Shown here: positions 54,889 to 63,369 of the stretch, one piece after another
Layout of the letters: each line of letters begins with the position of its first letter
Numbering within the stretch: position 1 is the stretch's first letter
Assembly (NCBI RefSeq): GCF_017696075.1
Contig: NZ_JAAORI010000002.1
Coordinates: 1-64,000, forward strand
DNA length: 64,000 nucleotides
Direction: 5' to 3'
DNA from: Prochlorococcus marinus XMU1411
Lineage (GTDB): Bacteria; Cyanobacteriota; Cyanobacteriia; PCC-6307; Cyanobiaceae
Notes under the pieces: generated by a model
Databases searched by the model: none
What the model was told of the DNA's origin: nothing
Seen by the model: only the letters and a program-made list of their open reading frames with translations
Program-made: the position numbers and the translations under genes

Positions 54889-54972
54889 AACAGTAAATAG
54901 AACAAAAAAATTTATCCAAAAACAAATTATATTTATTAGAAAAAATGTGTTTTAAGAACAGTAAATAGAACA
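54889..54972 (+). repeat. Two 16-bp direct repeats AACAGTAAATAGAACA
   Basis: The exact repeat occurs at 54889-54904 and 54957-54972, 68 bp apart. Both copies are followed within a few bases by TTTATC. They lie 110-190 bp downstream of the 119-residue minus-strand gene. They may be binding sites or remnants of a deletion/duplication; I know of no family for them. Confidence 0.6.
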
Positions 54973-55080
54973 TTTATCGAAATCTTTACACATATAAAAT
55001 AAGTTTTTTAATTGATTTTAAAGTTCTAAATAATTAAGATATTTTTTTTATATTTTATACATTACACTTTTCAGAAAATT

Positions 55081-55440
55081 CTAGTCATCCCACATATCCG
55101 TTTTCTCTTTATCTAAATTATTCTTTTCAAGTAATTCCATTCTTTGTTTCTGAGAATCTATTTCTGTTTCAAGTAAGTTTTTATCGTCAATGTATTTTGT
55201 TTGTATTTCTAAAATAACTATCTCAAATTGCTCTCCAAAGAAATCTGACATTTCCTTCCAAGCTTCCATTTCTTCTTCTTTGTCTATAGTATCGTTTATC
55301 TGATGAGAAATAATTTCTCGTACATATTGTTTGAGTTCTTGATGACTCATCGATTCAACTTTTTTTTGAATATAAAGTTCTTTTAGATTTTCTAGTTGTT
55401 TTTTTGATAAATCAGAAAAGATTAAAGACTTCTTTTTCAT
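55081..55440 (-). CDS. Hypothetical helical acidic protein near tRNA-Asn (119 aa)
   Basis: Product of 119 residues, strongly charged (Lys, Glu, Asp rich) and almost entirely helical, with likely coiled-coil from residue ~85 onwards. No Cys, no membrane segment and no family recognised. It stands alone, with 429 bp and 395 bp empty stretches on each side, next to a tRNA gene. Both features suggest a strain-variable accessory gene, but this is inference. Confidence 0.6.
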   Translation of the reverse strand: MKKKSLIFSDLSKKQLENLKELYIQKKVESMSHQELKQYVREIISHQINDTIDKEEEMEAWKEMSDFFGEQFEIVILEIQTKYIDDKNLLETEIDSQKQRMELLEKNNLDKEKTDMWDD

Positions 55441-55835
55441 AAAAACTTAGATTTTTTTTAATATAGACAATATCTATAACTTAAACACCCAGAAAAAAAT
55501 CTAGAACCATAAATTTTGTTTAAGCCGCTTTGAAAATTGATAAATTCCATTTAATTCAATTTTGATTTATCACACTCTGAATTAAATATTTTTTTAAATT
55601 CAATCCATATTTATTTCAGATATCCTCTTGATTATTAAGAAATAGTTAATAAAATCGAAAGAAATTCTAAAATTTAACTCTTTTTAAAATTCCTATTTTC
55701 TCTCTAATGCCTTGCAATTATTGAAAAATCTGATAAATCTAATTGATAAAACTTTTTACATTAATTATGCAATCTTTCTAAAAACTTGAGAGAATCATAT
55801 TACAAAAATTTAATTTTAATTTAATAGTCTATATT
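55441..55835 (+). promoter_or_regulatory. 395-bp intergenic region upstream of rpaA
   Basis: No gene is seen. TGATAAAT (55538-55545) and ATTTATCA (55565-55572) form an 8-bp inverted repeat with a 19-bp spacer. TTTACATT (55755-55762), 74 bp before the rpaA ATG, matches one half of the cyanobacterial HLR1 box bound by RpaB, but the second half is degenerate (TTATGCAA). It is one of the longest non-coding stretches in the window, so the regulation of rpaA is probably complex. Both sites are weak in AT-rich DNA. Confidence 0.35.
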
Positions 55836-56609
55836 ATGAAAATTTCAATCCTTTTAATTGAAGATGATAGAGATATGCGTGATTTGGTGGCTAAGCATTT
55901 AGAACATTCTGGTTTCGATGTTCAGAAAGCTGAAGATGGCATTAAAGGGCAAGCATTAGCTCTTCAATACTCACCAGATTTAATACTTTTGGATTTAATG
56001 CTACCAAGTGTTGACGGATTAACATTATGTCAGCGACTTAGAAGAGATGAAAGAACTTCGAATATTCCAATTTTGATGATAACAGCATTAGGTGGCCTTA
56101 AAGATAAAGTTACTGGTTTTAATTCCGGAGCTGATGACTACATCACTAAACCATTCGATTTGGAAGAATTACATGTACGCATAAAAGCATTATTAAGGAG
56201 AACCAACAGAATACAGTTGAATTCTAGTAATCAGCAAGAAATTTTGAATTATGGTCCTCTCACTCTTGTTCCGGAAAGATTTGAAGCTATCTGGTTTGAA
56301 TCTCCTATTCGACTAACACATCTTGAATTTGAATTACTTCATTGTCTATTGCAGCGGCACGGTCAAACAGTTTCACCAGCTTTGATTCTTAAAGAAGTTT
56401 GGGGATATGAACCTGATGATGATATTGAGACAATAAGAGTCCATGTTAGACACTTACGTACTAAGCTAGAACCAGATCCAAGAAAGCCTATATACATTAA
56501 AACAGTTTATGGAGCTGGATATTGCCTTGAGTTACCTATAGGTACTCAAGTTGAACCTGCCAAGCAAGAGTTTATTCAAGCTAGAAATACTGATTTAATA
56601 AATTCTTAG
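55836..56609 (+). CDS. rpaA: RpaA, OmpR-type circadian-output response regulator
   Basis: Product of 257 residues. N-terminal receiver with phosphoacceptor Asp53 (LLDLMLP) and Lys in ITKPF near residue 110, then an OmpR/PhoB winged helix. The segment [15 protein letters not shown] and [20 protein letters not shown] are hallmarks of cyanobacterial RpaA. It is the transcriptional output of SasA and the Kai clock in cyanobacteria. It stands alone after a long intergenic region. Confidence 0.95.
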   Translation: MKISILLIEDDRDMRDLVAKHLEHSGFDVQKAEDGIKGQALALQYSPDLILLDLMLPSVDGLTLCQRLRRDERTSNIPILMITALGGLKDKVTGFNSGADDYITKPFDLEELHVRIKALLRRTNRIQLNSSNQQEILNYGPLTLVPERFEAIWFESPIRLTHLEFELLHCLLQRHGQTVSPALILKEVWGYEPDDDIETIRVHVRHLRTKLEPDPRKPIYIKTVYGAGYCLELPIGTQVEPAKQEFIQARNTDLINS

Positions 56610-56621
56610 ATAGATAAAACT

Positions 56622-57584
56622 TTATATATCTTCTACTGAAATTTTTAAAAGAGTAATTTCCCATGCCAATCTTGGCTGTATATTTTTTCTTAAGTGAAAT
56701 TTTAAATTTTCAAGTTTTTTTACTAGATCAATATTTTTTGTCTTTCTCCACCAAATAATTTGTATCAAATTGACTAAACAAATCTGTTGATAAATTTCTA
56801 ATTGTTCAGATATTAATTTAGATGCTTCAAGTATTTCTAGACTATTTTTTATTGGAAAATCTAATTTACTTGTAATTTCATCTGATAATTCATTCCAAAT
56901 TTCAATATTTTTCAATAATTGATCTGGAGAGCCATTTGCAGAATTTATTAAATCTTCAATATTTAATTTTGTATTAATATTAAATTTAGAAGAATTTGGA
57001 TAATCTTTTAAAAGAGACTTTATTTGTTTACTAGAAAACGATCGAAATCTGATTATTTGACATCTTGAGATAATAGTATCTAAAAGAAGATTTAATTTGG
57101 ATGTTAAAAAAATAAAAATTCCATTACTTGGTTCTTCTAAAGTTTTTAAAATGCAATTTGAGGCTGCTTCGTTTAAAAGGTGTGCATCAATAATTAAAAC
57201 TATTTTTGTTTCTGCGTTTATTGATTTTTGACCAAGAAAAGTTTTGATATTTCGTATTTGAGCAATCTTAATAATTTCAGATCCACTTTTTGATGTTTTT
57301 TCAAGATAGGAACTTTTTGATCTGTTAGATTCCGAGATATTACTAGGTTCGATAATTAGAAAATCAGGATGGTTATTGTTGTTAATTCTCTCTTCAATAT
57401 TGTCTCCTGGAGAAGATTGTTTGAAAATCTCGTTAATAAATTTTAAAGCAGTTTGTTTTTTTCCTACCCCTTCAGCACCATAAAATATGTAACCATTGGC
57501 AAATGATTTTTTTTGAATTATGTTGTTTAGACATTTATCAACTTCTTCATTAAATAAGACATTATTTTTTTTAAACTCAATCAT
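56622..57584 (-). CDS. holB: DNA polymerase III delta-prime subunit
   Basis: Product of 320 residues. AAA+-fold clamp-loader subunit. The P-loop reads GAEGVGKK (36-43), with the usual Ser/Thr replaced by Lys, consistent with a delta-prime that does not hydrolyse [19 protein letters not shown] and the [11 protein letters not shown] sensor-like segment fit the family. Its ATG overlaps the tmk stop by 4 bp (ATGA), completing a copper ATPase-tmk-holB unit. Confidence 0.9.
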   Translation of the reverse strand: MIEFKKNNVLFNEEVDKCLNNIIQKKSFANGYIFYGAEGVGKKQTALKFINEIFKQSSPGDNIEERINNNNHPDFLIIEPSNISESNRSKSSYLEKTSKSGSEIIKIAQIRNIKTFLGQKSINAETKIVLIIDAHLLNEAASNCILKTLEEPSNGIFIFLTSKLNLLLDTIISRCQIIRFRSFSSKQIKSLLKDYPNSSKFNINTKLNIEDLINSANGSPDQLLKNIEIWNELSDEITSKLDFPIKNSLEILEASKLISEQLEIYQQICLVNLIQIIWWRKTKNIDLVKKLENLKFHLRKNIQPRLAWEITLLKISVEDI

Positions 57585-58219
57585 TTGTTATTAGAAAAAT
57601 TATTTAATAATGTCTCTTTAATTTGATCAGAAATAGTTTTAATATTTTGAGAGGCAGATATTACTTTCCATTTTTTTTCTCTGGCAATTAATTTGAATCC
57701 TTCATTTACTTTCTCTAAAAATCTAATACCTTCAGATTCTATTCTATCTGGAATTTCATTTTTTCTTCTGAATATGCTCTCTTCTGGAGTAATTTCTAAG
57801 AAGAAAGTTAGGTCAGGATATTCTCCTTGACACACAATAGATTCAATTTGTTTAATGATTTCTAAATTTATGTTTCTTCCATAACCTTGATAAGCCAGAG
57901 TGGAATCAGAAAATCTATCACTAATTACCCAATTATTTTCATTTAGAGCAGGGGAAATAATCTTTGATACGTGTTCAGCTCTATCAGCTGAATAAAGCAA
58001 TAATTCCGCAAGCGATGAAGGCTTATTATGTTTGTTGTTATCGAGAATTAAACCTCTAAGTTTTTTTCCTAAAAGACTGCCTCCTGGCTCTCTAGTTGTG
58101 ATTAATTTAGACCCTTTTTTTATTAAACCACTATTAGGTAGCCATTTGGATAGTTCATCTATTTGGGTTGTTTTACCACATCCATCAATACCCTCAATAA
58201 CGATAAATTTTCCTTTCAT
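57581..58219 (-). CDS. tmk: Thymidylate kinase
   Basis: Product of 212 residues. It phosphorylates dTMP to dTDP. P-loop GIDGCGKTT (10-18), DRE-type TREPGGS and [15 protein letters not shown] are diagnostic. It begins one base after the P-type ATPase stop and overlaps holB by 4 bp, so all three are in one operon. Confidence 0.97.
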   Translation of the reverse strand: MKGKFIVIEGIDGCGKTTQIDELSKWLPNSGLIKKGSKLITTREPGGSLLGKKLRGLILDNNKHNKPSSLAELLLYSADRAEHVSKIISPALNENNWVISDRFSDSTLAYQGYGRNINLEIIKQIESIVCQGEYPDLTFFLEITPEESIFRRKNEIPDRIESEGIRFLEKVNEGFKLIAREKKWKVISASQNIKTISDQIKETLLNNFSNNK

Positions 58220-60514
58220 TTAATCCAAAGATAAAGCATTAATTACAACTGTAATTGAACTAGTAGCCATCAATAATGCTGCTATTGAGGGAGTAAGAAG
58301 AATACCGTATTTAGGGAATAAAATGCCAGCGGCTAAAGGTATAGCTAGTAAGTTGTAACCAAAAGCCCATGTTAGATTTTGCTTTATTTTTCTTATAGTT
58401 TTTTTTGCAAGATTTAAAGCGTAGGGTAATCCATTTAATTGATCTCCCATCAAAACTACATCTGCATTCGCCTTGGCTATTTGAGTCCCTGATCCCACCG
58501 CAATTCCTAAGTCTGAAGATGCTAAGGCTGGGACATCATTAATACCATCACCAATCATTGCTACTTTATTATTAATTTTTAAATTTTCTATAGTCTTTAG
58601 CTTCATTTCAGGAAGAAGATCCCATTTTACTTCTGTTTCTTTACAACCAATTTTTTTTGCTAAAGCTAAAACTGTTTGTTTCCTATCACCACTTAAAATA
58701 TTAATTTTAAATTTGTTTTCTCTCAACTTTTGAACTGTCTTAATTGAATCATCTCTGAGTAAATCTCCTAGGAAGATAAAGCCTAATAACTTGTCTTTGA
58801 TACTTACTCCAATGATAGTGTTGGTTTTTGTCTCTTCATTTTCAATGACTTTTTTGGCATCACTATCAATAATTATTCCTTTACTTAGAAGCCATTCAAT
58901 ATTTCCAATATTAATAAGTCCATCAATTGACTCTAGTTCTCCAGAAATACCTCGACCTGAATGAGTGAAAATTTTTTTTATTGGAAATAAACTTAAATTT
59001 TGTTTTTTTGCCTCTTGAATTAAGGCATCTGCGATTGGATGTCTACTTTCCTTTTCTAAACTGGCAGCTATTCTTAATAAAAATGAATGATCATCATTAT
59101 TTTTATAATCAACAATGAACGGCTTACCTTTTGTTAAAGTGCCAGTTTTGTCAAAAATAATGTAATTAATTTTTGAAGCCATCTCTATTTTATCCCCGCC
59201 TTTAAATAAAACTCCTTTTTTTGCTGCTTTGCCTGATGCAACAGTTATTACAGTTGGGGTGGCTAAACCTAATGCACAAGGACAAGCTATTACTAAGACG
59301 GCAATTGACAATTGAATGGCTAAACTAAGGAAATTCTCAGCATTACTACCCAGAGAACTATGAAGTGTATGGCTTGAGTGAGTGATCAATTGATGATTAT
59401 GACTTAATAAATCTGGCCAAATGTTTCTTGCTCCCTTCCACCAAAAGAAGAAGGTTAAAGTAGCAAAAATAAGTACAAAGTAAGTAAATTTGCCTGCAAT
59501 TTCATCAGCAATCCTTTGAATGCGAGGTTTTCTAGCGTTTACAGACTCAATAAGATTTACTAGTTTTGCCAGAGAAGAATCTCCCCCGACCTTTTGTACT
59601 TTAAGTCTAAGAGTGGAATTAAGATTTAAAGACCCACTAGATAGATTTTCGCCTTCTTTTACCTCAATAGGTTTGGATTCTCCAGTAATGTGTGAAACAT
59701 CAACGTATGAATTACCTTGAGTAACAATGCAGTCAGCAGGTACTCTGTCTCCTGCTAAAACTTGAATCTCTTGATCAGGTCTTAAAGTGTTTACTCTTAT
59801 TGACTTTATTTGGTTGTCTTCTGTATAGATACTTGCCATTTCCGGTTGAAGATCTAATAATTCTCCAATGGATGAACCAGTTTGATATCTTGCTCTTTCT
59901 TCTAAAAAACGCCCAATGAGTATGAAGCCTAAAAGCATTACTGGTTCATTAAAAAAACAAGGAAAACCAGTGGCAGGAAATATTAAGGATAGAAGACTTG
60001 TTGTATATGCGCTAATTACTCCCAGAGCTACTAAAGAATCCATATCCGGATGATTCTTAATAAATGATTTAAATCCATTAATAATTATTCCTCTGCCAGG
60101 AAATAATAGGGCTAACGTTGCTAATGAAGCGTGAAAAAATATATTACCTAATATTGGAAAATTTATATATCTTCCTTCTGCTAGATGACCTAAACCTGAA
60201 AATAATAAGAGTAATAGAGCAAAAGTTAGTTTTTTCCATTGATTATTCCACTTCTTTTTTTTTTCTAATTCTGCTCTATTTATTTTTTTTGAAAAATCAT
60301 TTATGTAAATCTTTGATGGGAAACCATTTTCTTTTAGATTTTCGAGAACTCTTTCTATTTCTATATGTTTCTGAGTAATTTCGAAATATGCACTTTCAGT
60401 AAGCAAGTTAACAGAAACATTTTCAATACCATCAGAATTATTCAATATTTTTTCAACAGTACTTACACAACCCCCGCACTTCATTCCTGTCACGTTTAAT
60501 TGAATGCTCTCCAT
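58220..60514 (-). CDS. Copper-transporting P1B-type ATPase
   Basis: Product of 764 residues. An N-terminal heavy-metal domain (GMKCGGC, C13 and C16), about eight membrane segments, the CPC transport motif (C411-C413), phosphorylation Asp455 in DKTGTLTKG and the hinge GDGINDVPAL. The CPC plus GMxCxxC pattern indicates Cu+. Cyanobacteria use two such pumps, CtaA in the plasma membrane and PacS in the thylakoid, to supply plastocyanin and oxidase; which one this is cannot be decided. A His-rich loop lies before the CPC helix. Confidence 0.93.
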   Translation of the reverse strand: MESIQLNVTGMKCGGCVSTVEKILNNSDGIENVSVNLLTESAYFEITQKHIEIERVLENLKENGFPSKIYINDFSKKINRAELEKKKKWNNQWKKLTFALLLLLFSGLGHLAEGRYINFPILGNIFFHASLATLALLFPGRGIIINGFKSFIKNHPDMDSLVALGVISAYTTSLLSLIFPATGFPCFFNEPVMLLGFILIGRFLEERARYQTGSSIGELLDLQPEMASIYTEDNQIKSIRVNTLRPDQEIQVLAGDRVPADCIVTQGNSYVDVSHITGESKPIEVKEGENLSSGSLNLNSTLRLKVQKVGGDSSLAKLVNLIESVNARKPRIQRIADEIAGKFTYFVLIFATLTFFFWWKGARNIWPDLLSHNHQLITHSSHTLHSSLGSNAENFLSLAIQLSIAVLVIACPCALGLATPTVITVASGKAAKKGVLFKGGDKIEMASKINYIIFDKTGTLTKGKPFIVDYKNNDDHSFLLRIAASLEKESRHPIADALIQEAKKQNLSLFPIKKIFTHSGRGISGELESIDGLINIGNIEWLLSKGIIIDSDAKKVIENEETKTNTIIGVSIKDKLLGFIFLGDLLRDDSIKTVQKLRENKFKINILSGDRKQTVLALAKKIGCKETEVKWDLLPEMKLKTIENLKINNKVAMIGDGINDVPALASSDLGIAVGSGTQIAKANADVVLMGDQLNGLPYALNLAKKTIRKIKQNLTWAFGYNLLAIPLAAGILFPKYGILLTPSIAALLMATSSITVVINALSLD

Positions 60515-60635
60515 ATTTTTTACGATAGAAGCAAATTAATGCTTGACCTTATTTTTAACTATAATAATAAATGTAATAGACTTTTTAAATAGTTATTTTT
60601 TAAATTACTATATTAACTTTATTAGATTTAGAGCA

Positions 60636-61157
60636 GTGCCTAGTAATCAAAACAGAGACAACTTTATTGATAAAGCTTTTACTGTAATTGCTGAATCTAT
60701 TGTAAAAATAATGCCTATCGCTGAGAAAGAAAAAAAGGCATATATTTATTACAGAGATGGCTTAGCTGCACAAAATAATGGGGATTATTCGGAAGCATTA
60801 GAGTATTACAAAGAGAGTTTACTTCTTGAAGAAAATAAAATTGATAGGGGTGAGACTTTAAAAAATATGGCAATTATATACATGAGTAATGGTGAAGAGG
60901 ATTTGTCTATTGAAACATATGAAAAAGCATTAGTAGAAAATCCCAAACAGCCATCATGTTTGAAAAATATAGGTTTAATTTATGAAAAAAGGGGAAGATA
61001 TGCTGAGCAAAATGGTGATTTAGATCAGAGAGATATATGGTTTGATAAAGCTGCTGAAGTTTGGTCTAAAGCAGTGAGACTATATCCAGGTGGGTATCTA
61101 GATATTGAGAATTGGTTGAAAAACTCAGGCAGAAGCTCAATTGATATGTACCTTTGA
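60636..61157 (+). CDS. ycf3: Photosystem I assembly protein Ycf3
   Basis: Product of 173 residues from the GTG at 60636, the standard Ycf3 length and start ([17 protein letters not shown]). A longer frame from 60543 adds a hydrophobic stretch not seen in the family. It has three TPR units ([20 protein letters not shown], then [20 protein letters not shown], then [20 protein letters not shown]). It is a peripheral thylakoid chaperone for PsaA/PsaB assembly. Convergent with radA. Confidence 0.93.
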   Translation: MPSNQNRDNFIDKAFTVIAESIVKIMPIAEKEKKAYIYYRDGLAAQNNGDYSEALEYYKESLLLEENKIDRGETLKNMAIIYMSNGEEDLSIETYEKALVENPKQPSCLKNIGLIYEKRGRYAEQNGDLDQRDIWFDKAAEVWSKAVRLYPGGYLDIENWLKNSGRSSIDMYL

Positions 61158-61162
61158 TTTTT

Positions 61163-62515
61163 TTATTTTGATAAAGAATAATTAACTGCTTCTTTAATAT
61201 TGGATATCTCTTTGATGTTTATTAAATCTTGAAAATTATTATTTAGTTCTTCCTCTAGTTTAGGCACTACGATATTTTTAATCCCTAGTCTTACAGCTTC
61301 TTCTATTTTTGTTCTAAGGTTATTCGATTTTCTAACTTGACCGCTTAAACCTAATTCCCCAATAAATGAGGTATTAGCTAAAGGAGGAATATTTTTCAAA
61401 CTTGATAAAATTGATATTGCTACGCCTAAGTCAGATGAGGGATCATTAATCTCAAAACCTCCACCAGTAGCTATATAACAATCAAATTCAGATAATTTTA
61501 TCCCTACGTGTTTTTCAATAACAGCAAGAATTTGATGCAATCTATTTATGCTAATTCCAGTTGTAGTTCGTCTTGGGTTACTGTAGAAAGTTTGATTTAC
61601 CAACGCTTGTATATCAACTGCCAATGGTCGAGTGCCTTCGTTTGTAATCGTAGTTGTTACTCCTGAAATATTTTCTTTATTTGTAAAAATAGAACTTGGG
61701 TTTGTGATCTCTCGTAAACCCTCTTCAAGCATTTCAAAAATTCCAATTTCAAAGGTCGATCCAAATCGATTTTTTATACTTCTTAGTAATCTATGAGATG
61801 AAATATTATCTCCTTCAAAGTTTATTACTGTATCAACTAAATGCTCAAGAGTTTTAGGGCCGGCTAAAGCACCATCTTTGGTTACATGACCAATTATTAG
61901 AAGAGCAATATTATTTTCTTTGGCTAGATTTTGCAACTCAGAAGAACATGCTCTAACTTGGGAAACCGATCCTGGCGAACTGTCCATTTCATTATTATGG
62001 ATGGCTTGAATACTATCAATAATTGCGAAACTTGGATTTACACGTTTAATCTCTTCAATAATTAGGGATATATTTGTTTCTGCAAAAATTTTTAAATCAA
62101 TACAGTTTTGATTTAATCTCTCCCATCTAATTTTTACTTGTTCTAAGGATTCTTCTGCAGTTATGTATAAAACTTTTTCATTGAGAGATATTTTTCCTGC
62201 TGATTGAAGAACAATTGTGCTTTTACCTATACCTGGTTCTCCTCCAAGTAAGACAACAGATCCAGGTACTATTCCACCTCCAAGAACTCGATCAAACTCT
62301 CTAAAACCACTTGTAAATCTTGATATTTTTTTTGATGAAATTTCATTAAAAGGGATAGATTTTTTATCATTTTTAACATCTTGATGTTTAGATCTCTTGC
62401 TTGTAATTTCTTCTACAATCGAATTCCATGAGTTGCAATTTAGGCATTTCCCAAAGTATTGAGAAGTTTGAGTTCCACAATTTTGACAAATAAAAGTCGA
62501 CAATTTGCTAGACAT
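61163..62515 (-). CDS. radA: DNA repair protein RadA/Sms
   Basis: Product of 450 residues. N-terminal C4 zinc finger (C10, C13, C24, C27), Walker A GGEPGIGKST (91-100), the RadA motif KNRFG and a C-terminal Lon-like domain. A branch-migration helicase-like factor in recombination. It is divergent from rpaB across 107 bp. Confidence 0.96.
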   Translation of the reverse strand: MSSKLSTFICQNCGTQTSQYFGKCLNCNSWNSIVEEITSKRSKHQDVKNDKKSIPFNEISSKKISRFTSGFREFDRVLGGGIVPGSVVLLGGEPGIGKSTIVLQSAGKISLNEKVLYITAEESLEQVKIRWERLNQNCIDLKIFAETNISLIIEEIKRVNPSFAIIDSIQAIHNNEMDSSPGSVSQVRACSSELQNLAKENNIALLIIGHVTKDGALAGPKTLEHLVDTVINFEGDNISSHRLLRSIKNRFGSTFEIGIFEMLEEGLREITNPSSIFTNKENISGVTTTITNEGTRPLAVDIQALVNQTFYSNPRRTTTGISINRLHQILAVIEKHVGIKLSEFDCYIATGGGFEINDPSSDLGVAISILSSLKNIPPLANTSFIGELGLSGQVRKSNNLRTKIEEAVRLGIKNIVVPKLEEELNNNFQDLINIKEISNIKEAVNYSLSK

Positions 62516-62557
62516 TTAGTTATTGAATAAAGTATTAGAACTAGAATGTTTGGGATA

Positions 62558-62587
62558 TTGCCCCTCTACAAGTTAGATTAGGATAAT
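62558..62587 (+). promoter_or_regulatory. Candidate sigma-70-type promoter for rpaB
   Basis: TTGCCC (62558-62563) and GATAAT (62582-62587) are separated by 18 bp and lie about 35-60 bp upstream of the rpaB ATG. TTGCCC matches only four of six -35 positions. The call is by consensus; no experimental start is known here. Confidence 0.4.
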
Positions 62588-62622
62588 AATTAATTCTCTT
62601 ACTGATTAGCTAATAGAAACAA

Positions 62623-63369
62623 ATGGCTCTATCTAGTCAAACTAAAGAAACAATTCTTGTCGCAGATGACGAGGCAAGTATTAGAAGAATTCTGGAGACG
62701 CGCCTCTCCATGATTGGTTACAAAGTCGTAACTGCATGTGATGGTAAAGAAGCACTAAAGTTATTTAAGGATTATGAGCCTGATTTAGTCGTACTTGACG
62801 TTATGATGCCAAAATTAGATGGCTATGGAGTGTGTCAGGAATTAAGGAAAGATTCTGATGTTCCAATCGTTATGTTAACTGCATTAGGAGATGTTGCAGA
62901 CAGGATAACAGGTTTAGAATTAGGGGCTGATGATTATGTTGTGAAACCATTTAGTCCTAAGGAATTAGAAGCTAGAATTAGATGCGTTCTGAGAAGAATT
63001 GACAAAGAGCAAATTCCTGGAATGCCTAATTCAGGATTAATTTTGGTTACTGATATAAAAATTGATACAAATCGAAGACAAGTTTTTAAGAGCGATGAGA
63101 GAATAAGATTAACTGGTATGGAATTTAGTCTTTTAGAGCTTTTGGTTAGCAGGTCAGGCGAGCCATTTAGTAGAGGAGAAATTTTGAAGGAAGTTTGGGG
63201 ATATACACCTGAGAGACATGTAGATACAAGAGTAGTCGATGTTCATATATCGAGATTAAGATCAAAACTGGAGGCTGATCCAGCAAATCCTGAATTGATA
63301 TTAACAGCAAGGGGCACAGGATATCTTTTTCAAAGGATTGTAGATATTGCTCCTTTTGACGGTAAATAA
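62623..63369 (+). CDS. rpaB: RpaB (Ycf27), OmpR-type response regulator
   Basis: Product of 248 residues. Receiver domain with phosphoacceptor Asp59 (VVLDVMMP) and an OmpR-type winged helix near residue 150 onwards. RLTGMEFSLLELLVSRSGEPFS and GYTPERHVDTRVVDVHISRL, each split by domain, are close to Ycf27/RpaB. It is the high-light and stress regulator of hli and photosystem genes, binding HLR1 boxes, phosphorylated by NblS. Its stop abuts the plsX ATG. Confidence 0.95.
   Translation: MALSSQTKETILVADDEASIRRILETRLSMIGYKVVTACDGKEALKLFKDYEPDLVVLDVMMPKLDGYGVCQELRKDSDVPIVMLTALGDVADRITGLELGADDYVVKPFSPKELEARIRCVLRRIDKEQIPGMPNSGLILVTDIKIDTNRRQVFKSDERIRLTGMEFSLLELLVSRSGEPFSRGEILKEVWGYTPERHVDTRVVDVHISRLRSKLEADPANPELILTARGTGYLFQRIVDIAPFDGK

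Larger units (their letters stand above)
54652..55080. other. Gene-poor 429-bp stretch next to tRNA-Asn, with candidate small RNA
   Basis: No credible protein gene. It contains the hairpin TTGAGA-ATATA-TCTCAA (54680-54696) followed by a T-rich run, a short stem TCCC-TTA-GGGA near 54760-54770, a second plus-strand terminator at 54807-54838, and two 16-bp direct repeats. The segment from about 54700 to 54838 could be a small RNA ending at that terminator. The position beside a tRNA is typical of small accessory DNA gain, but no att repeat or integrase is seen. Confidence 0.4.

Noticed and set aside
54787-54900. 37-codon plus-strand ORF in the tRNA-Asn flank
   Set aside because: It runs straight through the strong terminator at 54807-54838, has no ribosome site and no protein-like pattern.
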